Below are positions 51,201-57,647 of a stretch of DNA of 57,647 nucleotides, in pieces (within the stretch, counting starts at the first letter, position 1; every line of letters starts with the position of its first letter). The notes beneath the pieces were generated by a model. It did no database searches. It had not been told where the DNA came from and saw only the letters and a program-made list of their open reading frames with translations. The stretch covers positions 1 to 57,647 of IMG/VR virus record IMGVR_UViG_3300048111_000040. One strand, given 5' to 3'. The translations under genes and the position numbers were made by a program. This stretch comes from a virus.

Positions 51201-51537
51201 CTGTATTCCAATTGATCTAGCGCAATCGTCTCAGGGTATTTCGGTTAAGATGGGTGTGAATAGACCACCAGACACAGGTATTGGTCTATACTACAGAACT
51301 TGTAATAAAGACCAAAACATTAAAAATGTGAGTTGGAATTACATATCTCCAGAAGGTGATATGCCTGCGGATACTAATAAAAATAATTTCCGTGAGTATC
51401 AGTTCGTAATTGGGGACAATCCAGTTCAACCGTTGACAAGATTTGATAGGTTCCAGTTGAAGATAGTATTCTCTAGTTTGACTGCTGCTAAAGTTCCTGT
51501 AATTAAATCATTGAGGGTGATAGCACTTGCAGACTAA
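45214..51537 (+). CDS. giant baseplate/fibre-associated protein (DUF4815-type)
   Basis: With 2107 residues this is the largest gene here. The N-terminal ~350 residues, with Y-K-D-D-Y-D-K-S-K-N-Y-H-K-I-L-F-N-S-G-R-A-L-Q-A-R-E-L-T-Q-L-Q, match the DUF4815 domain of virion proteins in marine T4-like phages. A helical stretch near residues 790-830 (E-D-I-N-K-I-E-K-R-L-D-K-L-E-Q-A) could trimerise. The rest is beta-rich. Next to gp8 and fibre genes, it probably forms a baseplate arm linking wedge and fibres (a gp10-like position). Several unrelated domains seem to be chained; I cannot name them individually. Confidence 0.65.
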   Translation: MPTTYTENTFATTYKDDYDKSKNYHKILFNSGRALQARELTQLQTIIQQQFSQLAGNLFNEGASITPGSFRVDNKLEFIKIESPSFPDDPSVLEGLTFRNSDSSIEFLVVNAIAAENSDPDTLFVEYLKDQSQTTQGTRISAGEEITSTTGSSFTFNVQTTNTSLNPAVGLGSAISVDEGHFFIQGHVVYCPPQKLIFRKYETDQSSRFGFKITQDIVNVDDDATLYDNQGATPNLTSPGADRYRITLTLADGRVVKNNENFIPIIEVVGGQIVSKTTTSSGFKSIKDEMAIRTHEESGDYVRRYFRASFEPNNATTFKLKVTPGTAYVKGYRINKDAPTTILSDRPTDTIIRNNDAITVDYGNYFLYTDGKGDMPDFTSCQELQLRDAVNGGGNAIGTTNVRALNSNSSVLGTRKLHVFNTKITNPAKTIRDIKSIVTDTGDATNNYVNLYQEQNQTALYQTSQRNLIFDSPLPRPKTFTDHLMTVAKKKSVTASGTTATLNVTSGNALANSGEWIVSSPDSDHVDGSFISFGTNSSTINGLANGVTYEVMHYEQIPNPQRKQKTLTKVTGTYGLDSDGQGVKFLDLAQTDLYRINACKANDVNGKNVLSSFKVDNGQRDTHYDLAKLIYSHGLDSVGQNVYVDFDYFAHGTGDFFDVSSYSGQVDYVNLPVHRTENGRLVSLRDVIDLRPTVNGSGNFTSGLTLDLPQANTLINADGEYFMPRLDKLVLSKGGELRLIMGVPSLQPKYPSTPVDCIDLYKIQMNANTLHTKDIETTIIPRRGYTMEDINKIEKRLDKLEQATTLSLLEVNAANERLFDSTGEERIHTGFFVDNFKNQKFTDTKSIEHRASMDVTKGLIRPGYKCRSTFLNYDSDNSTNTVKKGDNVYLAHTEKVYLSQTVASRTINVNPFHVEKTAGDLVLSPSKDTWMEIDHDAPLLVDGGTEFSTDQGLLYNIGEYSWSGIDVADLQVGMTSEPLVATSLPVTTLIGTDTSFIGQKVTEDLGDWVSTGSTSTNEVLSTGTEILSQTTNRVVGDTKEVTTKDVTYGVVGHQDEFDWDYTTGQNGKSWPPGKLREADEWVFQKPANHNFNSYVGTCPRSNHNEHADVFVSEPPADAAQKNTFKSTNPYTAQGYYDPNNGVWTFAGEGYTAKKVKPGGLVLIRGIKDGKFHLRTTKGRRLSSGNLSGKRSFAIYVGDATAVNNVVITDYYTDVSTEIETYSRDTGIQVTTTNTSLAKTDTVSTTNYNLTTEEYNTATETTTSVARIVSESVLEEIVDNRVLQILHIPFMRSRKVSFKATNLRPNTRYFPFFNDTDVSRFCKPKTFYKSSTLEDPDYFDVESGANMVPEVELPTSTEHSEGSGSLISDGNGVLEGEFEIPNIVQPPMRFPTGTALFELYDVSVPDKDKALSYASQRYTSAGAIQSLQGEYTVTTTRVLETSGIQDTTVDNDRFTTHTVSSDDPIVASNIVTDEKVEITRTPVHGETEVNTEITGTQSIHVGQNVTYDYAQGQGGLASYVYDNEQTFIPRYGTGDGVVTIQPKGAVYKDEDPTAQSFEVLDPNGITLTRVRLFFAEKPSAEDIQHGVSIAITEAPAGKPDRTRRVPGSLVNLIPSQVRTLAESGATIGDMLSTGTDFVFDEPIFLQGNGANYAIIIRSKSMKYKLYISQVKEFLLGSTDTLIQQQPTLGSLFVSQNTDVWEPRGEQDLAFVFYRAEFETKGTVQLANRKLRPMKLVANPIMTDENDDSDGSGNATVTVFAEGHGLRKGDKTRIFGLTSSTSYNGIQGSEIMSEGANKAAVTTNLLEVQGVDATSIRVKVRGKSNANGRTGGGTVTMLQHLPFEQIRPDFDIVQPETTNYTFSAKMYDNSPLSDSDGTRFVRDTNFTLMKNKTRLDLDKEYCIFNTFEEETENNFVNPLDANDKFKSFAGQLVLTTADTRVSPILDMESSDLKLTHNVIDNNDEFIDEEFIFSDELDNRYNELDEENILGGTVAAKHVCIPIDLAQSSQGISVKMGVNRPPDTGIGLYYRTCNKDQNIKNVSWNYISPEGDMPADTNKNNFREYQFVIGDNPVQPLTRFDRFQLKIVFSSLTAAKVPVIKSLRVIALAD

Positions 51538-51766
51538 ACCTAAAAAGTATATAACAGTAGAGGGTCACCCAGATTTGGCTCGTGACCCTGATACTGGAGC
51601 TATAGTTAATATAAATACTAGAAAGGTTCAACAGCAGTTAGAACAGAAACGTCTTAAACACCAAAAAATAAAAGAACAAAAAGATCTGAAAGCAAAGGTT
51701 GAAGGTTTAGAGAGTGATATCTCAGACATGAAAAATATGCTTTCGCAACTTATAGAGAAACTATAA
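51527..51766 (+). CDS. 79-residue coiled-coil protein
   Basis: TTG start overlapping the previous gene by eleven bases. The N-terminal third includes V-E-G-H-P-D-L-A-R-D-P-D-T-G-A-I-V-N-I, the rest is a heptad-like charged helix (L-K-A-K-V-E-G-L-E-S-D-I-S-D-M-K-N-M-L). The same 'D-P-x-T-G-A-I-x-N' layout is familiar from small genes beside baseplate genes in other marine phages. It may be an assembly factor or a fibre adaptor. Stop overlaps the fibre ATG by one base. Confidence 0.65.
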   Translation: MQTKPKKYITVEGHPDLARDPDTGAIVNINTRKVQQQLEQKRLKHQKIKEQKDLKAKVEGLESDISDMKNMLSQLIEKL

Positions 51767-54438
51767 TGTCAAGAAAACCAATAGTAAGATTACAAGAGTC
51801 ATTTAAACTGTTTGTTGACAAGTTCAACATACTGAGTAATAATGTCGGTGATCCATCGCAACTGAATACTTATCAAGACAGTGATCTTGTTACAGTATTG
51901 AATGAGATTGAAGCTGCATTCGATGCATCTGCTGGTGAGATCTTATATCCAAACGGACAAGCGGGGGAGACTCAGACACGACTGAAGATTAGTACTAATC
52001 AAAGTGGTGGTACAGACATCGACATTGATGCTGGTCAAGACTTTCTTGTTGATGCCGTTCGTCATATCAATCTTACTAGTGTTAATTTTGACGGTGATCA
52101 TTCTGGAACCTACATCAATAAGGTTGCCAGTACATCTCTAGATTCTGTTGGTGGAACAATCACCGTAACAGGTAACTCTACATACACTCTCACAACTGGT
52201 AGTAACTTTATTCAGAATACTACTGGTAATATCGACATGAGCGCATCTGGTAATTTCATTTTTGATGCACTTGGTGATATTACTCTTGACGCTGACGGTA
52301 ACGACATTATCTTTAAGAATGGTCAGGGTGGAGATACAGTAACCCATAATATTGCCGATGATGGTCATTATACCGTGACTACACCAAGTGATTACACTGT
52401 TGATGTGGATGGCGACATAACCTTTGATGCTGAAGGTAACGACATTATCTTTAAGAATGGTGATGGTAATGACCAAGTAACTCATAATCTTGGTGTTAAT
52501 GGTACATATACAATAAGTACACCCGCCAACTTGAAACTTGATGTGGTAGGGGATATCGTCCTTGATGCGGACGGTAACGACCTAGTCTTCAGAAATGGCG
52601 ATGGGGGTGATTCTTGTCGAATAAACCTTAATAACGATGCCACATTCGATATACATGTTCCTTCTGATTTCTTAGTAGATGCGGCCGGTGACATTACCCT
52701 CGATGCTGGTGGAGATAACATAACATTAAAAGACGGTGGTACAACACGTCAACAATATACTCTAGGTGGAACAACCACAATTGCAACAACTGGTAACCGA
52801 ACCGAAACTGTTACAGGTAATGTATCGGACAGTGCGGTTGGAACATACCATATCGGTGCGACTGGAAACATGGACATCGATACACGAGGAACATTCGATA
52901 TTGTATCTGGTGGTGCTTATGGTGTTACAACTGGTGCTTCTTTCACTCAAACAACTACTGGAACCGTAGATATAAATGCATCTCAGGATATCACACTAAA
53001 CACTGACGGTGATATTGTTCTGGATGCTGGTGACAGTGATATTATATTCAGAAGAAATGGCCCATCAAATAACTATGCAAGATGGCAGATGGGTACTGAA
53101 GGCAACCCTAATAACTTCAAATTAAATGTGGGTAAAGGTGATTTCACCGTTGATGTCGCTGGTGACATTACCCTCGATGCTGGTGATAGTGATATCTTAT
53201 TCAATCGTAATGGTGTTGAGTTTGTAAAAACTCGAATGGGTGTTGCTGGCGCACCATCACGCACTCGAATTATATACGGTCAAGGTGGGGTTGAGTTTGA
53301 AGCGGCTGGCGACATCACACTAGATGCTGGTGGTGAAGACATCAGACTAAAAGATGATGGCGTTGAGTTTGGTAAACTCCGTCATATCGGTTCTAACCAA
53401 TTAGGTATCTACTCAAATCAAACACTTGCATTATCATTCGAAGATTCAGATGCAGTATTCAATAACGATGTAAACATTGAGAACGATCTTGATGTTGACA
53501 GACATTTGAATGTAGATGGTGATACCACATTAAATGGTAATGTCACTCTGGGTAATGGAACAGGGGATGACATTACATTCACTGGTCAAGTTGCATCAAA
53601 CATAGTTCCTAAATCAGACAACGCATATAACTTAGGTTCTTCTGGTAAAGAATGGAAAAACGGTTACTTTGACGGAACAGTATTTGCAGATAACCTAGAC
53701 GGTGACAGTGGTACTATCGCAAACTTCAATTTCAAAGATAACACAATTTCAGGTACATCTGGTATTAACCTTGATGCTACTGGTGATATTATACTACATG
53801 CAGCTGGTGATGATATTAAGTTTGAAGGAAGATATAACAGTATCGATTCAGACAGAGTAACCTTTGATCTAGGTAACAATAGTAATTCAGTGACACAACA
53901 TGTTTATAACAGAAATTTAGTTTTTGAAGTCGATAAGAATATTTATCTTGATGCCAACGAAGGTCGTGTCTACTTACGTGATTCGGCATCGAACGGTAGA
54001 TTCCAAGTACACTTTACTACTGCGACTGGTACTGAAATAGATGTGCCTAATGGTAGTCTGACATTTGATGTTGATGGTGACATAGTACTAGATGCCAATG
54101 GCGGTGACGTACTACTTAAAGACGGTGGAACTCAGTTCGGTAGATTCCAGAATACTTCGGGTAACTTGATAGTAAGATCTGGTGATACCACTGCAATGAC
54201 ATTCAGTGGTGCGAATGTTACAACTGCTGGAACTATCACGCCAGGCACAACACTAAATACAACTGCAACCGAACTTGTCGGTGCGATTAACGAAGTACAT
54301 GATGATGTGGGAACACTTACGGATTTGTCAGATTCGGATTATTTAAATCACAAACAGAGTATAATTGCTGCTCTAAACCGAGTGGGAGCTAGGGTAATAA
54401 ACGTCTATGACGCTTCGGGCAACCTACTAAATACATAA
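51766..54438 (+). CDS. repetitive tail fibre protein
   Basis: The 890-residue protein opens with a helical attachment part (to about 60). Nine copies follow of a unit with core G-D-I-[TVI]-L-D-A-x-x-x-D-I-x-F-[KR] (first near 52273, last ending near 54130), plus a decayed tenth (K-N-I-Y-L-D-A-N-E-G-R-V-Y-L). Spacing varies from about 45 to 100 residues with serine/threonine-rich strands between. This is the pattern of a trimeric beta-fibre shaft. Near the C terminus, A-I-N-E-V-H-D-D-V-G-T-L-T and a final R-V-N-V-Y-D-A-S-type segment may form the tip. Likely binds a receptor or carries one that does. Confidence 0.8.
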   Translation: MSRKPIVRLQESFKLFVDKFNILSNNVGDPSQLNTYQDSDLVTVLNEIEAAFDASAGEILYPNGQAGETQTRLKISTNQSGGTDIDIDAGQDFLVDAVRHINLTSVNFDGDHSGTYINKVASTSLDSVGGTITVTGNSTYTLTTGSNFIQNTTGNIDMSASGNFIFDALGDITLDADGNDIIFKNGQGGDTVTHNIADDGHYTVTTPSDYTVDVDGDITFDAEGNDIIFKNGDGNDQVTHNLGVNGTYTISTPANLKLDVVGDIVLDADGNDLVFRNGDGGDSCRINLNNDATFDIHVPSDFLVDAAGDITLDAGGDNITLKDGGTTRQQYTLGGTTTIATTGNRTETVTGNVSDSAVGTYHIGATGNMDIDTRGTFDIVSGGAYGVTTGASFTQTTTGTVDINASQDITLNTDGDIVLDAGDSDIIFRRNGPSNNYARWQMGTEGNPNNFKLNVGKGDFTVDVAGDITLDAGDSDILFNRNGVEFVKTRMGVAGAPSRTRIIYGQGGVEFEAAGDITLDAGGEDIRLKDDGVEFGKLRHIGSNQLGIYSNQTLALSFEDSDAVFNNDVNIENDLDVDRHLNVDGDTTLNGNVTLGNGTGDDITFTGQVASNIVPKSDNAYNLGSSGKEWKNGYFDGTVFADNLDGDSGTIANFNFKDNTISGTSGINLDATGDIILHAAGDDIKFEGRYNSIDSDRVTFDLGNNSNSVTQHVYNRNLVFEVDKNIYLDANEGRVYLRDSASNGRFQVHFTTATGTEIDVPNGSLTFDVDGDIVLDANGGDVLLKDGGTQFGRFQNTSGNLIVRSGDTTAMTFSGANVTTAGTITPGTTLNTTATELVGAINEVHDDVGTLTDLSDSDYLNHKQSIIAALNRVGARVINVYDASGNLLNT
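52273..54130 (+). repeat. fibre shaft repeats, nine units
   Basis: The DNA coding the G-D-I-T-L-D-A unit recurs nine times. The strongest nucleotide identity is an exact 27-base block at 52297-52323 and 52435-52461. The others have diverged. Confidence 0.8.
54426..54433 (+). promoter_or_regulatory. possible variant late promoter, ACTAAATA
   Basis: ACTAAATA 34 bases before the ATG at 54468, overlapping the 3' end of the fibre gene. Same octamer and similar distance as on the minus strand before gp26 and gp4. Confidence 0.45.
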
Positions 54439-54467
54439 TATAGAAACCCACAAAAGGTTGTAACTGA

Positions 54468-57400
54468 ATGTCAACAGACTTACTACTCAAGATAACGGAA
54501 GGTAATACGCCTATTGGTAAAGGTGATTTACAACGGTTGTCTGCGGCCGAAGAAAAGTATGTCGCTCACCTTGCTGGTGTTGAACTCAATGTATATCGTG
54601 ATGTCTCCGATTCTTATGGTACACTTAGAACAGGTACTCAATCACAAAGCGGTACTTTTGAAGTAGGATCATATGTAGATACAAAATATAATGAACAAGT
54701 AGGTACTCATCCAGAATCTTCGATATCGATTACCAGTACCACAACATATTTAAATACTGTTGAATCAGGAAGTTACCCGAATACCAGTCTAGAAGGAACT
54801 ATACGCAATAGACCTTTAGTTTATGGTACAGTTGATGACAAACTTGGTCTTCATGAGATAAATGATACTGACTTAGACACCTTTGCTGATAAGATGAATG
54901 GTCTTATCGTACAAAACGATTACGCTGGTTCTCTCAGATTAGAACCATCCACATTTAATGACCCAACCTACGAAAAAGTCAATACTGGAGGCGGTGGAAC
55001 AACTACCACTCTCTTTACCGATAGAAGAACGGACGGCACTAGTGTAGTTTATCATATTTGGAGAAAAAAAGGAACTACTGGTAGTATTCCAACTGGCGCC
55101 ACTTCATGTAATATCGCTAAACTTGACCGTGTAAACAATGTATCCCAAGCTATTACTGATCCAGAAAACCTATCAATAAAACCCCTCTCTGCTGATGATC
55201 TATCCTATGTGATAGGTAAAAGGTGTAAGTACCGAAGAGGCATACAAGGCAATGTAGGCACTTACCAATTGAGGAGTTCTGGTCAAGGAGTTCCTACCGA
55301 TACAGGAACTTGGGCATCAGTAGGTACAGCGACAGACATAAGAAATAATAAAATAGATGTTGATCAATTAAAACCCAGAGTCTCTGGTTTTATCGGAGAG
55401 AGAGACGAAAATCGTGAACTCCCTGTAAGTAAAACTTTTAACAGATTGTTCGTTGGTGATTATCTTGGTGATTTTATAAAAGAATTTGTGGGTGATTTTA
55501 TTGGTAATTTTGCTGGTGAATATACAACAGCATATGAGGGTAATTTTATTGGTTCTGTTGAAATTGATTATACTGGGGCTTATACTGGGGATTATGTTAG
55601 GCAATATGAAGGTAACTATATTGGCGACTTCATTGGTAATTATACTGATACATATCAAGTATCTTATACTGGTAATTTTTCACGTAATATAATAAAACAT
55701 AGATCTGTTAATGTACTAAAACCAAACGAAATAACTTATACTGGTCTGACATTCAGTAATCCTTACGCTGGTGACTATACTGGTGATTTTATTGGATATA
55801 CCGCTGGTATAGGTTATACTGGTAACTATACTGGTAATTTCACATTCCATCGATCAACTAATTTCGCTGGTAACTATGGTGGCGCTAATTTCGAAGGTAA
55901 CTACGCATCTGTAACTAATACTAGAGTTTCAAATTTTGTTTCTACACGCAATACAATAACACCAATAATAAAATTGGTACGTACACGTGAACGTGTAGTG
56001 GAATTTATTGGTAACTATGAACAGAATAGACAAGTAACTTATACTGGTGATTTTAGTAGAGATTTTGTTGGTGATTATACTGGTGTTTATGTTAGAGATT
56101 TTACTGGTAACTATACTGGCGACTTCATTGGTGATTTTGTTGGGAATTATACTAGACAATATACTGGTAACTATACTGGCGACTTCATCGCTAATTTCAT
56201 TGGTAACTACTTACTGCCTCCGCAGAACTATCTTAATTCTGTCGCTACATCAATTACCTATACAGGCAACTATACTCAAAGGACTCAGGTAGCTTACAGT
56301 AGAGTACGTGACGCCAACATGGGCGACCCAGTATATTCTGGTAATTATCTTAAATCTGGATGGCAGGCTGATGAAGCGATCGGGTCAAGCACAGATACAG
56401 ACCCAAGTGGGTTTTTTGCCGGCAGAGCAGTGTATATAAAGCATATTCCCGGCGGTTATACAGCTGATTTTGATGATCCTAAACAGATTGGATTCTTTAC
56501 TCTGGGCCCAGCTCCTTATCCTGATTTTACTCGGTTTAGGAAAGATAACGCTGGATCGTACACAGGGCAAGGGACGATAACTTACGTAGGTAGTAGGAGT
56601 TATGTATCAGGTACTCCAGACAACCCTCACTACGCTGATTCCTATATAGGTTTCGTGTACCGCACAGCCCCAGGCGGGCCCTCCTCAACGTATGTTGGCG
56701 AAGATGTTTTTGTAGGTAACTACGTAGGTCTTCCATTTTATGACCCTCAGTATTTCGTTGGTAATTACGTCAGAACGTATGAAGGAAATTACATAAGGGA
56801 TTACACTGGTGGCCTCAGACTGGAAGGTTACACTGGTGGTTATATAGGTTTTGTCGCATATACTAATGAATCGGTAAGACGTACGGCAGACGTGACAGTA
56901 AATAAGACTTACATTAGTACAAGACATACATCGGTCGATGTTATAACAAACTACACGAGAGAACCCGATGTCGCTTACGCTAGAGAAACAAAAGATTCTA
57001 TTACAAAAGAGAGAGATCAGACCAGAACTTCCGTCACAAGAATAACTAATTATGTTGGCGACTTTCAAAGCATTGTTCTAAAACCTAGGCAAGTAACTTA
57101 TACTGGTAATTTTAGTAGCGTTTTTGTTGGTGATTTTATTGGTGATTATACCGAAGAAAGTACTTTAACTTTTGAAGGAAACTTTGTTGGTGACTACATT
57201 CCGAAATACACTGGTGATTATATTGGTAACTTCCAAAATTCCGCTACGAGCGTAAGTGAGAGAGTTAGCGTCAGGGAGGGTAACAGAACACGACTCTCTA
57301 CTCGTACTATAGTTGAACAAGGTGACTCAGTGGGGACTTTTGTTGGTGATTATGTTAGACAATTTGCTGGTGATTTTATAAAGGATAGAACTCGTAATTC

Positions 57401-57647
57401 TACTGCAAGTATTTCAGTTGATCGTCAATCAAACAACCTATATACTTCGACTAGGCAGACATCCGTTAACACTCTAGATTATGTTAGTAAAACATTTACT
57501 GGTAATTTCCAAAGTACTAAAGTAGTTAACAGATCTGTTACATCAACAAGGGACACAGAAATAACTTACATCAACGAATTAGATGCAACCGCAAATTATC
57601 AAAGCACCCAAGTTAGAAATAGGTATGAATACTACACTGGTGTATAT
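54468..57647 (+). CDS. large [FY]-x-G-[DN] repeat fibre protein, 3' end outside window
   Basis: An open frame of 1060 codons from ATG 54468 runs to the window edge without a stop. Residues 1-320 are non-repetitive (A-A-E-E-K-Y-V-A-H-L-A-G-V-E-L near 30; W-R-K-K-G). From residue 328 a four-residue unit, [FY]-[ITVE]-G-[DN], is repeated in blocks (F-V-G-D-Y-L-G-D-F, Y-T-G-N-Y-T-G-D-F-I-G-D-F). The blocks are separated by Arg/Ser/Thr-rich spacers and by one longer non-repetitive insert (about 590-750). It is the last fibre gene visible, so it may be an adhesin for host recognition. No stop or frameshift was seen on manual translation. Confidence 0.8.
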   Translation, partial: MSTDLLLKITEGNTPIGKGDLQRLSAAEEKYVAHLAGVELNVYRDVSDSYGTLRTGTQSQSGTFEVGSYVDTKYNEQVGTHPESSISITSTTTYLNTVESGSYPNTSLEGTIRNRPLVYGTVDDKLGLHEINDTDLDTFADKMNGLIVQNDYAGSLRLEPSTFNDPTYEKVNTGGGGTTTTLFTDRRTDGTSVVYHIWRKKGTTGSIPTGATSCNIAKLDRVNNVSQAITDPENLSIKPLSADDLSYVIGKRCKYRRGIQGNVGTYQLRSSGQGVPTDTGTWASVGTATDIRNNKIDVDQLKPRVSGFIGERDENRELPVSKTFNRLFVGDYLGDFIKEFVGDFIGNFAGEYTTAYEGNFIGSVEIDYTGAYTGDYVRQYEGNYIGDFIGNYTDTYQVSYTGNFSRNIIKHRSVNVLKPNEITYTGLTFSNPYAGDYTGDFIGYTAGIGYTGNYTGNFTFHRSTNFAGNYGGANFEGNYASVTNTRVSNFVSTRNTITPIIKLVRTRERVVEFIGNYEQNRQVTYTGDFSRDFVGDYTGVYVRDFTGNYTGDFIGDFVGNYTRQYTGNYTGDFIANFIGNYLLPPQNYLNSVATSITYTGNYTQRTQVAYSRVRDANMGDPVYSGNYLKSGWQADEAIGSSTDTDPSGFFAGRAVYIKHIPGGYTADFDDPKQIGFFTLGPAPYPDFTRFRKDNAGSYTGQGTITYVGSRSYVSGTPDNPHYADSYIGFVYRTAPGGPSSTYVGEDVFVGNYVGLPFYDPQYFVGNYVRTYEGNYIRDYTGGLRLEGYTGGYIGFVAYTNESVRRTADVTVNKTYISTRHTSVDVITNYTREPDVAYARETKDSITKERDQTRTSVTRITNYVGDFQSIVLKPRQVTYTGNFSSVFVGDFIGDYTEESTLTFEGNFVGDYIPKYTGDYIGNFQNSATSVSERVSVREGNRTRLSTRTIVEQGDSVGTFVGDYVRQFAGDFIKDRTRNSTASISVDRQSNNLYTSTRQTSVNTLDYVSKTFTGNFQSTKVVNRSVTSTRDTEITYINELDATANYQSTQVRNRYEYYTGVY
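55449..57647 (+). repeat. 12-base-period tetrapeptide-coding repeats
   Basis: Runs of a 12-base unit with consensus TAT-ACT-GGT-AAT and variants (TTT-ATT-GGT-GAT) occur in clusters at about 55449-55680, 55760-55910, 56010-56215, 56700-56850 and 57055-57240, then singly to the edge. Confidence 0.85.

Noticed and set aside
52273-54130. Repeats as a CRISPR array
   Set aside because: Units are in frame, encode a conserved peptide core, vary in spacing and diverge in sequence; this is a protein repeat.
55449-57647. Repeat tract as non-coding satellite DNA
   Set aside because: One frame stays open for 1060 codons and the period is a multiple of three, so it is coding.
1-57647. tRNA genes, integrase, insertion sequences, attachment sites
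   Set aside because: None recognised by eye on either strand; a covariance-model tRNA search could still find one.

Overview
This window reads as about 58 kb of a T4-like (Straboviridae/Kyanoviridae-type) marine myovirus genome, cut at both ends. The evidence is a near-complete set of T4-type baseplate, hub and tail genes (gp4, gp54, gp26, gp29-like, gp48, gp53, gp27, gp5 parts, gp25, gp6, gp7-like, gp8), gp32 and gp33 homologues, and several exact T4-type late promoters (TATAAATA). No tRNA, CRISPR array, insertion sequence or integrase was seen. The host is not identifiable, but perfect TTGACA-N17-TATAAT promoters show that it uses a sigma-70-type polymerase. Assignments come from reading motifs; no database search was possible. 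|| Layout. (1) 1-18.4 kb, + strand: a densely overlapping glycan and accessory locus. It holds a HAD phosphatase fragment, a NodU-type carbamoyltransferase, a GT9-like protein, a radical SAM/SPASM enzyme, GT25-like and DxD glycosyltransferases, a HAD-nucleotidyltransferase fusion and a methyltransferase. It also has six copies of a shared module with a Y-D...R-x-R-[WF]-D signature, two of them fused to GT25-like domains. A class 3 lipase, a GroES-like co-chaperonin and a staphylococcal-nuclease-like protein are embedded in it. The locus alternates between very AT-rich and less AT-rich genes, suggesting mosaic acquisition. (2) 18.4-20.6 kb: a late P-loop kinase (zeta-toxin-like) whose N terminus matches the T4 capsid-targeting/prohead-protease leader, then two convergent minus-strand genes. 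(3) 20.6-26.1 kb, + strand: an early/middle block of small genes under five consensus sigma-70 promoters, including a SprT-like zincin, a 2OG-Fe(II) oxygenase, gp33 and gp32, closed by a strong terminator. (4) 26.1-31.0 kb, minus strand: gp4, a 201-aa protein, gp54, gp26 and a gp29-like tape-measure protein. (5) 31.0-57.6 kb, + strand: hub, baseplate wedge and fibre genes, ending in a large fibre gene that runs off the right edge. || The most interesting points are: a T TTT TTA slippery heptamer at the end of gp26 giving a -1 fusion into a 64-residue extension directly before the tape-measure gene, the arrangement of classical G/GT tail chaperones; a gp5 split into OB-fold, amidase and beta-helix genes, with a lysozyme-like domain whose catalytic Glu appears replaced; a candidate capsid-packaged, ejected P-loop kinase; late promoters placed so that three mRNAs should be leaderless; a possible second late-promoter form (ACTAAATA); and a fibre built on a [FY]-x-G-[DN] tetrapeptide repeat. 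|| The genes fit one programme. Host-like promoters drive early small genes and gp32. gp33 with T4-type late promoters drives the virion genes. The glycan locus probably remodels host or virion surface sugars.
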